The notes beneath the pieces were generated by a model. The model was not told where the DNA came from. It did no database searches and worked only from the letters and a program-made list of their open reading frames with translations. From Collybiopsis luxurians FD-317 M1 (taxonomy: Eukaryota; Basidiomycota; Agaricomycetes; Agaricales; Omphalotaceae), in NCBI GenBank assembly GCA_000827265.1, contig KN834807.1:80554-126623 (forward strand): DNA of 46,070 nt, given 5' to 3'. How positions within the stretch are numbered: position 1 is the stretch's first letter; every line of letters begins with the position of its first letter. Shown one piece after another: positions 35,897 to 46,070 of the stretch. Made by a program: the position numbers and the translations under genes.

Positions 35897-37459
35897 GACG
35901 AGAGGGGAAGGAAATAGCTGCGCACTACAGAGGTCTTGCATTTAAGGACAGGTTAGCTATGCGGTGATCCGTTTCATCCGAATCTGCCCTCCTAAGTAAG
36001 TAGTAGTACACAGTAACGGGCAAGAGGGGTACTAGTATGAGTTCGTCAGAGAGCCCCGCCACCCAAGGAATTTTATTTTTGTTTCAAGCTCATCAGGAGC
36101 TATAGCCCGTTTTGGAAACTACACAGATCTGGGTAACGGAGAGATGTTATCGGCGCGCGCTTAGTATTGAGCGCCCTTTGCCATCCCACCGGTCAAGTGT
36201 TTCATTCTTCCCCACAATGATTGAAAGATGCAGCAAAGATGCAGTACTCGAACTTCTTGACGGTTGTGCCATACAAGTCCAACCAATGCACACCGTCAAC
36301 CATATTTTTCCTGTCATTCGAGACTTGTCTGAGACCAGCGCGGTACATTGCTGTACCGGGACCGCGAGCAGTAATGCTAAAAGGGGTCCGTTTAGTGCCC
36401 GCAATATCGGTAACATCGCGAAGGTGGCGGACCAATACGGCAGACTTATCCATCTTGGGAACTAGGAATGCGCTTCGATGATCCTTCCGCATCAGTCAAT
36501 CCCACCAGATTTCTTCCAGCCTCTCAAAGGAATCTGCAAGCGAAATTGGACACCGCAAACCATGCGAATCCACACCTTTCTCGACCCAGTGCATTTGAAC
36601 TTACGGTTTGATGATCACGGCTGTTACCAGCTTCTGCTGAGATATGACTCGGTTGATCCAAGTCTACACAAGCAGAGCCCCTCAGATTTTCTTCCACCTC
36701 TGAAGTCGAACAACGCATATTCCCTATTACAAGATTACAAGATCGTGAACACACCAAGAAATTTTCTATACAACGTCAAGGATTTTGAATACGCATTTTT
36801 GATCCTTCCGCATCCATTGATCGATCAAGCCAGATTTCTTTCGCTTATTCGGTACAGGCATACACACAGTGCACTAATTGTAAAAAGTGAAATCAAGATA
36901 CAAGCATGCAGCGCATCACCTGTGGTGTACACTGATGAATAGCTACGTGCATCTACATTCACAATGCACACAGAGACCCAGGTTGCAAGTGCGTCAAAAA
37001 AAAAAAACAAAAAAAGCCGGAAAGGGACTAAGATCCATTTCTAGCTGCCAGGATGGCTGAGGGCCTTTGGCTTTTTGGCTTTTTAGCCCAGGCGCTGCAT
37101 CTCATGCTTTCTGTGTCTCGTTCCGACTCCCGGTCCCAGCACCCTAACACTGACGCTTCCAGGAAATGGACGGAATGTATGCTTCAATTCACAATATCTG
37201 TCGCAGGGGCTCCAATTCAAGCTTCTTTCGTACCACTCTCACACTCCCCGAATTCTTCACCCAGTTCGGCGCCATTCACCCGGTAGTCCACACTATGCCC
37301 CTGCTCCTGCAATTATGGTGTCGCGCTAGACCTCTTCCAAACGTAGAGGTCAGAAGCTACACTAAGAACATGCGTACATAGACATATACAAAGCATAACT
37401 GTTCCGATAAGTGGCGTAGGTGAGTAGCTAATTGTATTACTGTCCCTTTCGATCATTGA
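35897..37459. repeat. Spacer between F-box copies 5 and 6, partly homologous to the next spacer
   Basis: The first 80 bp (acaggttagctatgcg, gatccgtttcatc) match the flank of copy 6 at 39,208-39,255. Further blocks, including ttttgttt-caagct (36,076), gagagatgt, ggggtccgtt-tgcc and gaaggtggcggac (36,385-36,430), recur in order at 39,330, 39,430, 39,893 and 39,922. The spacer is therefore a diverged copy of 39,210-40,150. 37,230-37,390 resembles 43,820-43,970 (gtcgcgcta..cctcttc..gtagaggtc). Minus-strand coding-like traces (VRHLRD, TKRTPF near 36,380-36,430) suggest a decayed gene once sat here. A poly-A run occurs at 36,997-37,013. Confidence 0.6.
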
Positions 37460-39158
37460 TCACAAGATCGCGCTAAAAGAAAATCTTGTCAGAGAAGGAA
37501 TGGACTTTCTAAAAGCCATTTCCAAAGCAGCGATAACCCAATCTGGCCCACAGGGAGAATACGGCAAATGGCCAACTAATACCAACGAAGAGAGCTTCCA
37601 CTGGGTGTATATTCCACGGAAGGCATAGGACGATAATTCCTCCCGGAAGGAAACCTACGAAACGCGGATAAGTATTCGGATAATTAGAAAGCCAAGTATA
37701 TAAGAAACTCAAGGAGAAAAAAAGATTGAACCCACCGACTCGCATTTGACTGAAATCTCCCTCTTTTTCTCGTCGGGATGGGATGAAGCTTTCACAGCGC
37801 TGAAAGTCAACTTTAACGATTCGAGGTGGCCAAGTCGTGAAGCGAAGAGGTTGAGAATGGACGTAGAGAGATATTGTAGGCTAATAGTTAAATGAACTAG
37901 GGAGGAACAAGCAGGTGCGGAAGCCAGTGCATCTACGACCCTCCTCACTTCATCCGGTGTCAAAAATTCATCTGTTAGTACCAGAGATTCAAGCTGATGA
38001 GCAACAGCACAGATGAATGCGAGAGAAGGCGTCAAGTCGCTGAGCAGAGGTCGAATGGCAAGCTCGAGCGATGTAAGTGAGGTGAGAGCATTGGCGAGGT
38101 CTGGGGCTTCAAGTGCACGCTGAATCCAGTATCCACCAGGGGTTTTGCTGGGGCTAGTGGAGATCAAGGATAGATCCGGGTATGGGGCGCGAGGGTATGA
38201 GGAGAGCTTGAGGTGGCGGAGACTTCGGCTCTGCTCGAGAAAGGAGCGGAGGCAGTCGGCCCCATTTGTTTTTTCTGGAAGATGACATCCATCATAAGGT
38301 ATACTAAGAGTAAAGGAATGGAGACGGAGAAAAGGCGATATGGAGAGGCTGCGGAAGAATGTAGAGAGGTTGAGGTTCTGAGAGAGGTCGTCGGATGAGA
38401 TTGAGAGTGAGCGAAGATTTTGACCGTGATTGTTGATGAATACGATCACGTGATGAAGGCACTCATCGATGTATTCCTCTGGTAGCGACAGAGTGACAAG
38501 ATCAATATTTAGCTCTTCCAGAGCTGGAAGGCATAGTGTAGCCAAACAGACGAGTCTGTCGGTCGGAACCCTTACCGTGAGCTTGGTAAGGGTTGGACCC
38601 AAAGGAGAGATATTAGGCAAAATCAGAAAAGCAGTGAATAGCTGAACGCAAGAGGACTCGTTCACATCCCAATCCACAGTATATTCTCGGACGTTCTCGA
38701 GATCCTTCGTTGTCTGGGAGACGAGTTGGATCTGCTCGTGCATTTGGATTTGTACCAAATTTTTTGCTTTGCGACCGGGATAATCAGAGTCAAAAAATGA
38801 ACGGACAAGGTCAAAGGCGGACAAAATATGTCCGACGGGTCCGTCGATGTGAGATGCAGATGAGATGGCCCATGGCCGAATACACAGTGATTGGATATGA
38901 TGTCCCAGGGATATTGAACTGCCACTTGAAATAAGCATACAGTCAAACGTAGGGAGACTTTGCAAACACTAACCTGATTCCTCTTAGTAAATGCTCCGTC
39001 TGCACATCGTACTTGTTTATGGACAAGTTTCTGTATCGCAACGTACGTGCAATTTCTAGGAAAAGGCGGTTGACGGTGCGCAGTCGAATTACGCATGCGT
39101 CTGAGGGGAGATATTCGAGTATCTTCCACCAGATTTCAAAGGGCAGCGGAGAGGTCAT
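37460..39158 (-). CDS. F-box protein, array copy 6
   Basis: Exons 39158-38974, 38918-37736 and 37654-37460 give 1,563 nt, 520 aa. F-box MTSPLPFEIWWKILEYLPSD, IRLRTVNRLFLEIARTLR. The central exon keeps LGHHIQSLCIRPWAI, VPTDRLVCLATLCLPALEEL, IPYDGCHLPEKTNG, YWIQRALEAPDLANALTSL, AHQLESLVLTDEFLTPDEVR and LQYLSTSILNLFASRLGHL. The last exon begins VSFREELSSYAFRGIYTQW and ends FRKSIPSLTRFSFSAIL, shorter than copy 5. The closest relative is copy 5, with which it also shares 5' spacer sequence. An atttaag box on the plus strand at 39,201 lies about 40 bp upstream of the ATG. Confidence 0.87.
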
Positions 39159-41038
39159 AGCGAAGGGTATTGGAGGAAGGTAATCGCTTAAGAAGTTTGC
39201 ATTTAAGACAGGTTACTTACCTATGCGATGATCCGTTTCATCAGGATCAGCCTGCTACGAGGCAATACCGTTATGTCTACGGGGTACTAGAGGGAGTTCT
39301 CAGTTCGTCAGAGTTTAATCAGTAAAGGTATTTTTGTTTTGTTTCAAGCTACTTAAAGTAGTTTTGAAAATTTTGAATAGAAGACCTGCCACTATGCATT
39401 GGGTGCTGTATATATTTGGGTGGCGACTGGAGAGATGTAACTGCTTGCCAGTTCCAGATTGAGCGGATCACTGCCAGATAGAGTATTCGAGCTGTCTCTG
39501 GAAGCAAGGACCTACATGCGAATAGTTTCGTTAGCATGCGACAATCTTTTGGATGGAGTTGAGGCCTGATAAAAGATAGTAACACTCTAGAATCCCATCC
39601 ACATGCGCACCGTTGGGGCCAATCGGATGACAGCATATCCGACCTGTCCTCGAATCTTAGACACTTCGAAAGATATGATTCTCCACTCGCCCATTGAAAT
39701 TAGGCGAAAATATGCAGTATGTACTTGCACTTGGATATCTCTGATGAGTGCGCGCATACCAGTCTGACCACCAACAGCCTTTTCCTGCCTTCTCCTGTCA
39801 TCTGAAATTAGCACTGAGTGAAGTGCTGTATCAGTACCAACAATTGATGTTGTAAAGGAAGATTAACTTCGGACCCACAAGGTCCAATAAACGGGGTCCG
39901 ATTATTGCCAACGAAATCTCGAGGGTGGCGGACACGCGTTGTAGACTCATCTGTCGCAGGACTTGGAGGAATCTGGCCGGTTGGTGGGTCAAGAAGCGTT
40001 CCAATCTCTCAAAGTGATCGGCGTGTCAGTGCTAGCAACATCGGCAGTGGAAAACTGGTACATATACCATGCGGATCCTGGACTGCGGCACGCCCAGATC
40101 TGTAACAGTTGGATGCTGACACCATAATCAAAGCTGTTACGAAGGAGCTCTCCAGTGTGCCGAGATATCATCGCTCGGCAGAATCAAGTCTCAACTTCAC
40201 CAGTTGACCAAAATCTAACGAGATATCTTGCCTCTCTGCGGCAAGGTCGGATTGGTTCGAGTCCCGACCTGGTAGCCTTCCTTTCACTAACGAGAAATCA
40301 TTACCCTGTGTGGCAGGGTCGGGTCTCGAGCTGGCAGATTTTCTTTTGCCTCACAAATTGACGGACCTCTGACAGGGTCGGATCGGATCGAGTCTCGACC
40401 TGGCAGATTTTCTTTCACCTCGTAAGGTGACCAAATCTAACGAGATATCTTTCATGCTTGAAGGACTTCTGCTTCTGGTGGGATCGGATTGGTTCAAAAC
40501 CCGACGTGGCAGATTTCTTTTCACCTCACATTGACTAAAATCTAACGAGTACCCCTTCCAACTCAAGCTCCAAACATCAGCTCCAAAAGAAACACCAACC
40601 ATAGTGCTTACACCTACTACAACGGACTTCGAAGTATCCGACTGATTGATCCATCTTAGGAAGCTTCAACTTTTCGTTGATCCTTCCGCGCCCCCGATTT
40701 TCTTCTCAATCACTCCGAGATACAAGTTGTCAATCGTCAATTACAAGGCCATAAGTTGATTTGCTAGTTCCAGATCTACAGTTCCCAATTACATATTCGC
40801 AAAGCATGCATACAGTACAGTACAGTTATCAGTTATCGGCGATCCCCCCCCCCCCGGCCCCCTTCCAAACAGAAAAGTACAGATGCGAAATACAACAACA
40901 ATCATAATGTACAACTATTATAGTTCTGCAACATAAACCCAAAAAATTAAAACACACTTGAACCCAAGGAAAAGAGGCAAAAGAGGTCAAAGAAAGTAAA
41001 GAAAAAAGAAAAAAAAACCGGCTCGGCCCTTACGCAAC
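39159..41038. other. Long spacer between F-box copies 6 and 7
   Basis: 39,210-40,150 is the diverged partner of the 35,900-36,960 spacer. Minus-strand traces such as TTRVRHPRDF and NNRTPF near 39,890-39,950 mirror VRHLRD and TKRTPF in the other spacer, pointing to a decayed duplicated coding unit that I cannot name. 40,205-40,555 holds a separate tandem repeat (own entry). A run of twelve C lies at 40,844-40,855. 40,900-41,030 is A-rich 3' flank of copy 7. Confidence 0.5.
40205..40555. repeat. Imperfect tandem repeat of about 70-105 bp, four copies
   Basis: Copies share gacc-aaatctaacgagatat (40,207 and 40,428, shortened near 40,285 and 40,535), a GGTCGGATYGGWTCGAGTC core (40,245; diverged at 40,317; 40,375; 40,480) and ctggcagattttctttYacctc (40,330, 40,401, 40,507; diverged at 40,268). 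The core resembles a tRNA T-arm (ggttcgagtccc flanked by ggtcgg and ccgacc), but no acceptor, D-arm or anticodon arm of a tRNA is present. It may be a minisatellite derived from a tRNA-related short element. Confidence 0.6.
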
Positions 41039-42796
41039 TCAAATAAAACAAACCTTCGCAAGCGAAGGAATACACTTCCTAAACACCTCTTCCAAATCAT
41101 CGAGCGTCTTACGAGCGGCAGCGCCCGTCTCAGTCCCATCAACATAGAGACGACGATGGTGATAATACGAGTGGTTATGGTATTGGTATTGGGAATAATA
41201 CGACGAACAGGCGGATAGAACCAATGAGGATACAGGCCAGTGGTTGTACGTCCCTTGAACAGAACGTAGGGATAGATCATCATGGAACAGATTCTTCAGA
41301 ATCAAAAAAAAGTTCATGCATCAACGTCCGAACGAGTTTCAAGTAAAAGACAACTTACCAACTCGTATTCCATCTGTGACAACCAAACCTCCCTCCCATA
41401 CGCACTTCCGTCTGCAACAGGCGTGGATGACTTTATATCTCCAAACGTCAACCTCAACGACGTGAGCGAAGGCAGCCGGGAAGCGAGTATGTCAAGGGTG
41501 GCCGGGGAGAGGTATTGCAAGTGGAGGGATAGATGACGGAGGAATCCGGAGGCGGGTGTTCCGAGAGCGTCTACGACCATCTCCACCTCTTCCGCTGTCA
41601 ACGGATCATCGGTAAGTACTAGAGAGTCGAGTTGATGAGCGACAGAAGAGATGAACACAAGGAATGGCCCCAAGTCGCTGCGCAAAGGACGAACGGCGAG
41701 CTCGAGGCAGTTGAGCGAGACAAGAGCATCGGCGAGGCCTGGAGTAAGAAGAGTACGCTGTATCCAGTACTTGGCGAGGGGGTCGCTGGGGCGGGTACGG
41801 ATGAACGAGCAACGAGGGTAGGAGGAGAGTTTAAGGTACTGGAGGTTTCGACTGTGTTTGAGGATGAAGGAGTGCAGGCTTGCGATGCCGTCTGTTTCAT
41901 TTGGGAGGTAGGAACCGTCGTAGGGGATGCTGAGGGCGAAGGCGCGGAGACGGGGAAAGTAGGCAATGGAGAGGAGGCGGAAGAATTTGGAGAGGTTGAG
42001 ATTGAGAGAAAGGTGGGTAGATGAAACGGAGAGGGAGCGGAGGGTCGGGAAGAGGTTGTTGACGAATACGCTGAAGCAGTCAAGGCAGTCATTGATGTAC
42101 CTCTCCGATAGCGACTGGGTCGTCAAGTGGACGTTTAGCTCTTCCAAAGCTGGCAGGTGAATTGGAGCCAAGCAAGCGAGTCGGTCTGTCGGAACTCTGA
42201 GTGTGAGTACGGTAAGAGTTTGACTGAAGGGAGAGATATTGAGCAAAGTTAGAAAGGCGGTGAATAGCTGTGCATGATAAGGTTTCTCCACATCCCAATC
42301 TACAGTATATTCTCGGACATGCTCGAGTTTATTAACGGTATCGGTGACCAATTTAATCTGTTTGCACATTCGCTTTTCGAGAAGGGCTTGGGCTTTACGT
42401 ACAGCATAGTCCGAGTCGAAAAACGAACACACATGGTCAAATGCGGAGGAAACTCGACCAGCAGGACCGTGGCGACGTGTGGAGGTAGGGGAGACGAGAG
42501 AAGAGACGGTCCAAGGCTGAATGTGAAGTGAATGAACATGACTGCCTAAAGAGCATGAACTGTACCAGTTATTAGCACATCCAAGGAGCTTGGATATTGA
42601 CGTATACTAACCTGATGCCTTTTAGTAAATGTTTAGTCCGCTTTTCGTACTTGTTTATGCATAACTTTCCGTAAAGCAACCTGCGAGCAATTTCAAGAAA
42701 GACACGATTGACTGTACGCAATCGTATCACAGAATCGTTTGAAGGAAGATAATCGAGAATCTTGAACCAAATATCGAAAGGTAGCTGGACGGTCAT
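41039..42796 (-). CDS. F-box protein, array copy 7
   Basis: Exons 42796-42612, 42559-41359 and 41293-41039 give 1,641 nt, 546 aa, the longest of the array. F-box MTVQLPFDIWFKILDYLPSN, IRLRTVNRVFLEIARRLL. The central exon has an insertion after PWTVSS (LVSPTSTRRHGPAG), then VPTDRLACLAPIHLPALEEL, IPYDGSYLPNETDG, YWIQRTLLTPGLADALVSL, AHQLDSLVLTDDPLTAEEVE and LQYLSPATLDILASRLPSL. The last exon keeps LSLRSVQGTYNHW and FRKCIPSLAKVCFI but carries an insertion of about 35 residues rich in Tyr and His (YSQYQYHNHSYYHHRR) not present in the other copies. All junctions are in frame. Its closest match in the central exon is copy 3. Confidence 0.87.
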
Positions 42797-44281
42797 ACCG
42801 AGCTGGGAAGGATTATCAGCTAGTACATTGAGGCGAATTTATATGACCAGGATTGAGTCAAGTCAGCTAACGGTTGAGTGATCCGTCCTGGTAGGTTTTC
42901 ATTTCAATGAGCCTCGGAATTGGCGAGTCAATTGAGTCATTTACGCGTATCGTGCGTGCCTCGTGTTTCTTACCTAATTTCTATATTTGGCTTTTTGGTT
43001 GCTTAACCATTCTAAACGCCGCCTCCTCTCATTTCCATGTGCGTTCCGCAGCTGAAACAGTGAAAGGTTACTCCCTTGTTAAGTTACCGTGCTACTATTC
43101 ATTAACAGCTTCTTTTTTTATCATACTTTGACCATTCTATATATGACGGTGGGTGTTATCTTCCGGATCCTACCTAGTGCGGGTTTCAGCGCCCACGATA
43201 TGCCACCATATAGTCCTCTTCATGCAAATGGTCAACACCTTCGTTGCATCAGGATTTACAGCTTTTCGAAAATCTTTGGGTATGACTGCATGCATCAGTT
43301 TAGCCGGGATGCCGATACTATGCGAATCAGTGAAAGCAACAAATTTCATCATTCGCAGATCATCATGAAGTACTTCATTGCGCCTCCAAATTACATTCCT
43401 CTCCTCAAACTGGGTCCATTGATTTCCTAGCGTTTTCACACCAGCGCTGTATCCGGGTCCGAATACGTTTCTCGCTCGGCTTGTGCATGAGAAAGCTTGT
43501 GCAGTGTGCTCCTGCGAACTCATGTCGATCCACCCCATAACCACTCGGTCGATTCTCGTCCCCTCCGAGCTCTTCGACATTCATTCAAAGTGTTCGTTCT
43601 AGAATCCCTTGCGAGTATGATGTCACTCTGTGCTACGCCAAGGCCAACTTTGTCCTTGCGGCCAGGATCTCTGCCCTCTCAGGCTCTATATCATAACTCC
43701 TACGACTTTCTACTGGAACGTAAAGTTTGCCACATAACGCATCCTAGGTCTTGCTTATTTCGCTTCTACTCCCTGGGATCACAAACACCAATCGGGGCTT
43801 TCGTTCCAAATGGCCCAATCTTCTTCAGTACAGCTCCCACCCTGAATTCTGCTCCCTGTCCAAGTCGGTTCAGCAAAATTTATTTAGTGGCCCCTGCAAA
43901 TGTGGCGTCGCGCTATTCCTCTTCATGTAGAGGTCGTGTGTAAGCTATATCAAGAACACGTGTACTTATACATTAAAACGAAAGCCTTCTCTATATACAT
44001 ACAAAGTTCTGCCAATGGCGTTGGTGTGTGCATCTTATCTACCAGTCTCCTTGTCACAGTACATATAGTTGGTTCCTTGGCAAATACCAAACTTACATTC
44101 TTAATCGGATTCTATCCCCTCTCCACCGTAACCCGCCCGTCGTGTTTTCAATTCCTGGAGCCTGTTCAATTGGAACTCGAGGCAGGTGATGCCTGCTATA
44201 CATACTTCCAGGAGTTTACAAATACTCCATCGTCTCGTGTACCAGAGCTAGTGGCTGACACAAACCACTGCTCCATCCGCA
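42797..44281. other. Spacer between the F-box array and the P450 gene
   Basis: No gene with motif support. 43,820-43,970 resembles 37,230-37,390. A minus-strand open frame of 136 codons (43,170-43,580) has reasonable amino-acid composition. It includes a GPGYSAG string that may correspond to RGPGTAMYRAG encoded in the copy-5/6 spacer, so it may be a third remnant of the same unidentified gene. I recognise no domain. Confidence 0.4.
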
Positions 44282-46070
44282 ATGTCGACGTACCTCCTCC
44301 TCTCATATTTCGCTCTCTCATACCTGGGGGCATTAACACTATACAGACTATTCCTGCATCCTCTTCGTAAATATCCGGGACCACCTCTGGCAGCAGTATC
44401 TGGAGGATACGAGGCGTATCTTAACATTATCAAAGGAGGAGGGTTGGTCACTGAGCTTGTCAGGCTTCATGAGGTGTACGGTAAGTGTTCCGCTACCGAT
44501 CTGAAGTCACGTCAATTTAAATACATATACTACAGGACCTGTCGTCAGAATCGGACCGAACAAGGTTTGTCCTAGCTTATGTAGGAAAAACCTCATGAAA
44601 TGACAACTGCTCCGAATACATCTGTAGCTTCATTTCAACGACAGAAGGGCATACCATGATATCTACACACATGGCACAACACTAACCAAAGAGCCCGCAT
44701 TCTATCATGGTACCATGGCTCATGTTCAAGATTCCTCCATTTATTTCTGGGATCCTCAAAAGTCGAAAGACAGAAGAGCCATATTAAGCCCGCTGTTTTC
44801 TCGTCGAGCTGTGATAAGCTTGGAATATCTTATTCAACAAAAGGTAACACACACTGCGACTTTTACTGCCCTTTTGTCATTTCTTTATTGCAGATTGACA
44901 AACTAGTGACATTACTCCAAGACCACTATTCCTCTCCAAACACTCCCGTTTCCCTCTCCAACGCCTACCGCGCTCTCGCCACGGATGTCATAACCTCCTA
45001 CAGCTTCGCGGAATCCCTCAACACCCTCAACGACCCCACCCTCTCTCACCCTCTCCTCCTTGGCGTCCAGTCGACCATCAAAGGCTTCTGGGTCCAACGC
45101 TACTTTCCCTTCATCAACAACCTCTCCAACTCCCTCCCACTTCCCATCCTCCTCACCCTCCTCCCCTCATTCAAAGGGTTCGTAGACATGACCATCGGGT
45201 TTCAGCGTCAGATCGATAGATTGACGAGGGAGCCAGAGTTATTGAAGAGTATAGATGGAGTCGAGCATGAGACGATCTACCACCATCTTTTGGAACCTGC
45301 TAAGGGTCTGGAACGTCCGCCGATGAGGTCGTTGATGGGAGAAGCGTTTACGCTGGTTATGGCTGGGAGCGACACGGTTGCGAATACTTGTACTGTAGGT
45401 GAGTCGGAAGTAAATTGTTTCCTACCATGTATCCTTGAGTTTCTGATCCATTTCGATACCAGGAACTTTCTATGCACTCAAAGACCCTTCTATTCGACGG
45501 AAGCTCGTTGAAGAGCTAAAGGAGGCATGGCCGGATAAAGAGGCTCCAATGGGATATGTCAAGCTAGAAGACTTGCCATACTTGGTACGTAATGAACACT
45601 TGACAAAGCTTCGAGGAACAAGCATTGACCGAATGATCGATCTGAACCTCTAGACAGCATTTATCAAAGAATCCCTCCGATTTTCAATCGGAATCATCCA
45701 TCCTCTTCCAAGAGTCGTTCACGAATCGACACCGGAAATAGCAGGCTTGAGACTTGCCCCTGGTGTGAGTGAATTTTTCTCATCCCATCACTTTGCCCTC
45801 TCGTGTGCTTAACATGTACACTGTGTAGACAATCGTCTCAATGAGCGCACTCTTCCTCCACATGAACCCCGACGTCTTCCCTAACCCTCACGAATTCAAC
45901 CCAGAACGATGGCTCGTCAGTGATACGACAGACATGATGCATGATTTGGCCCCTTTCAGTAAGGGACCGAGAATGTGGTGAGTGAAGGCAATACTTACAA
46001 CGTCACGATCCAACTGCCCAACTGACATTCGGGCGACCATACTTATTCTGTTTAGTCTGGGATTCACGTA
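44282..46070 (+). CDS. Cytochrome P450 monooxygenase (3' end beyond window)
   Basis: Membrane-anchored haem monooxygenase; substrate unknown. Exons 44282-44480, 44536-44564, 44628-44843, 44894-45398, 45463-45594 shortened to 45463-45584, 45654-45764, 45829-45977 and 46056 onward. The N-terminal anchor is MSTYLLLSYFALSYLGALTL followed by the Pro-rich hinge RKYPGPPLAAVSGGYE. Further blocks: GPVVRIGPNK, LHFNDRRAYHDIY, RRAILSPLFSRRAVI (C helix), the I-helix AFTLVMAGSDTVANT with its acidic-Thr pair, FIKESLRF with the ExxR pair, PLPRVVHES, FNPERWL (PERF-type), and FSKGPRMCLGF with the haem-ligand Cys, split over the last intron. The window ends three to four residues later, so the C-terminal about 60 residues are missing. 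It belongs among the fungal P450s related to trichodiene-oxygenase-type sequences, but I do not assign a CYP number. Confidence 0.95.

Noticed and set aside
36478..36942. 154-codon plus-strand open frame with repeated PPDFFQPLK-like strings
   Set aside because: The repetition comes from repeated DNA words (gatccttccgcatc) in a decayed spacer, and the frame is not kept in the paralogous spacer at 39.9-40.7 kb.
40205..40555. CRISPR-like array or functional tRNA genes
   Set aside because: Copies are imperfect and contiguous without unique spacers of constant size, and no complete cloverleaf is present; a eukaryotic host also argues against CRISPR.
43170..43580. 136-codon minus-strand gene 5' of F-box copy 7
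   Set aside because: No recognised domain and no clear splice structure; mentioned only as a possible remnant of a spacer gene.

Overview
The window comes from a filamentous fungus, most likely a basidiomycete (Agaricomycotina). Genes are packed with many short GT-AG introns of about 45-60 nt, promoters are CT-rich, and the recognisable families match those I know from mushroom-forming fungi. These are an integrase-core transposase-like protein, an Ulp1-domain element protein, an isopenicillin-N-synthase-like dioxygenase and a seven-helix receptor. All gene models were spliced by eye. For the fully modelled genes the exon lengths add up to whole codons and conserved motifs run across the junctions.

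Region 1 (about 1-10,450) is a transposon graveyard. It is visibly poor in CpG and rich in TG/CA. It holds a 13-bp tandem repeat, a dead integrase-core gene whose arginine CGA codons have become TGA stops, a broken Ulp1-protease-domain gene, a family of GC-richer inverted repeats, and two well-delimited non-autonomous DNA elements: a 556-bp hAT-like element with an 8-bp target duplication, and a 458-bp CACTG-ended palindrome with a 3-bp duplication. CpG content changes abruptly at about 10.45-10.7 kb, just before the housekeeping genes.

Region 2 (10,696-23,726) is gene-dense euchromatin. In order it holds cofactor-independent phosphoglycerate mutase (minus), actin (plus, divergent from the mutase across a 367-bp shared promoter), a seven-transmembrane GPCR-like receptor, a 2-oxoglutarate/Fe(II) dioxygenase, and glyceraldehyde-3-phosphate dehydrogenase. 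Actin needs a 6-nt micro-exon and GAPDH a 5-nt micro-exon. Two glycolytic enzymes and actin within 13 kb make this a high-expression neighbourhood.

Region 3 (23,946-42,796) is the most unusual part. It is a head-to-tail array of seven paralogous F-box proteins, all on the minus strand and all with the same three-exon structure (62-codon F-box exon, about 400-codon central exon, short last exon; 515-546 aa), plus one inserted gene fragment. The two genes at the low-coordinate end are a recent 2.6-kb segmental duplication. A 389-bp piece resembling the central exon of the fifth gene lies exactly between the duplicated units. Spacers between the last genes are also diverged copies of each other. 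The family is probably lineage-specific and still changing; substrates are unknown.

Region 4 (44,282 to the end) is a cytochrome P450, cut off by the window edge inside its haem-binding motif.
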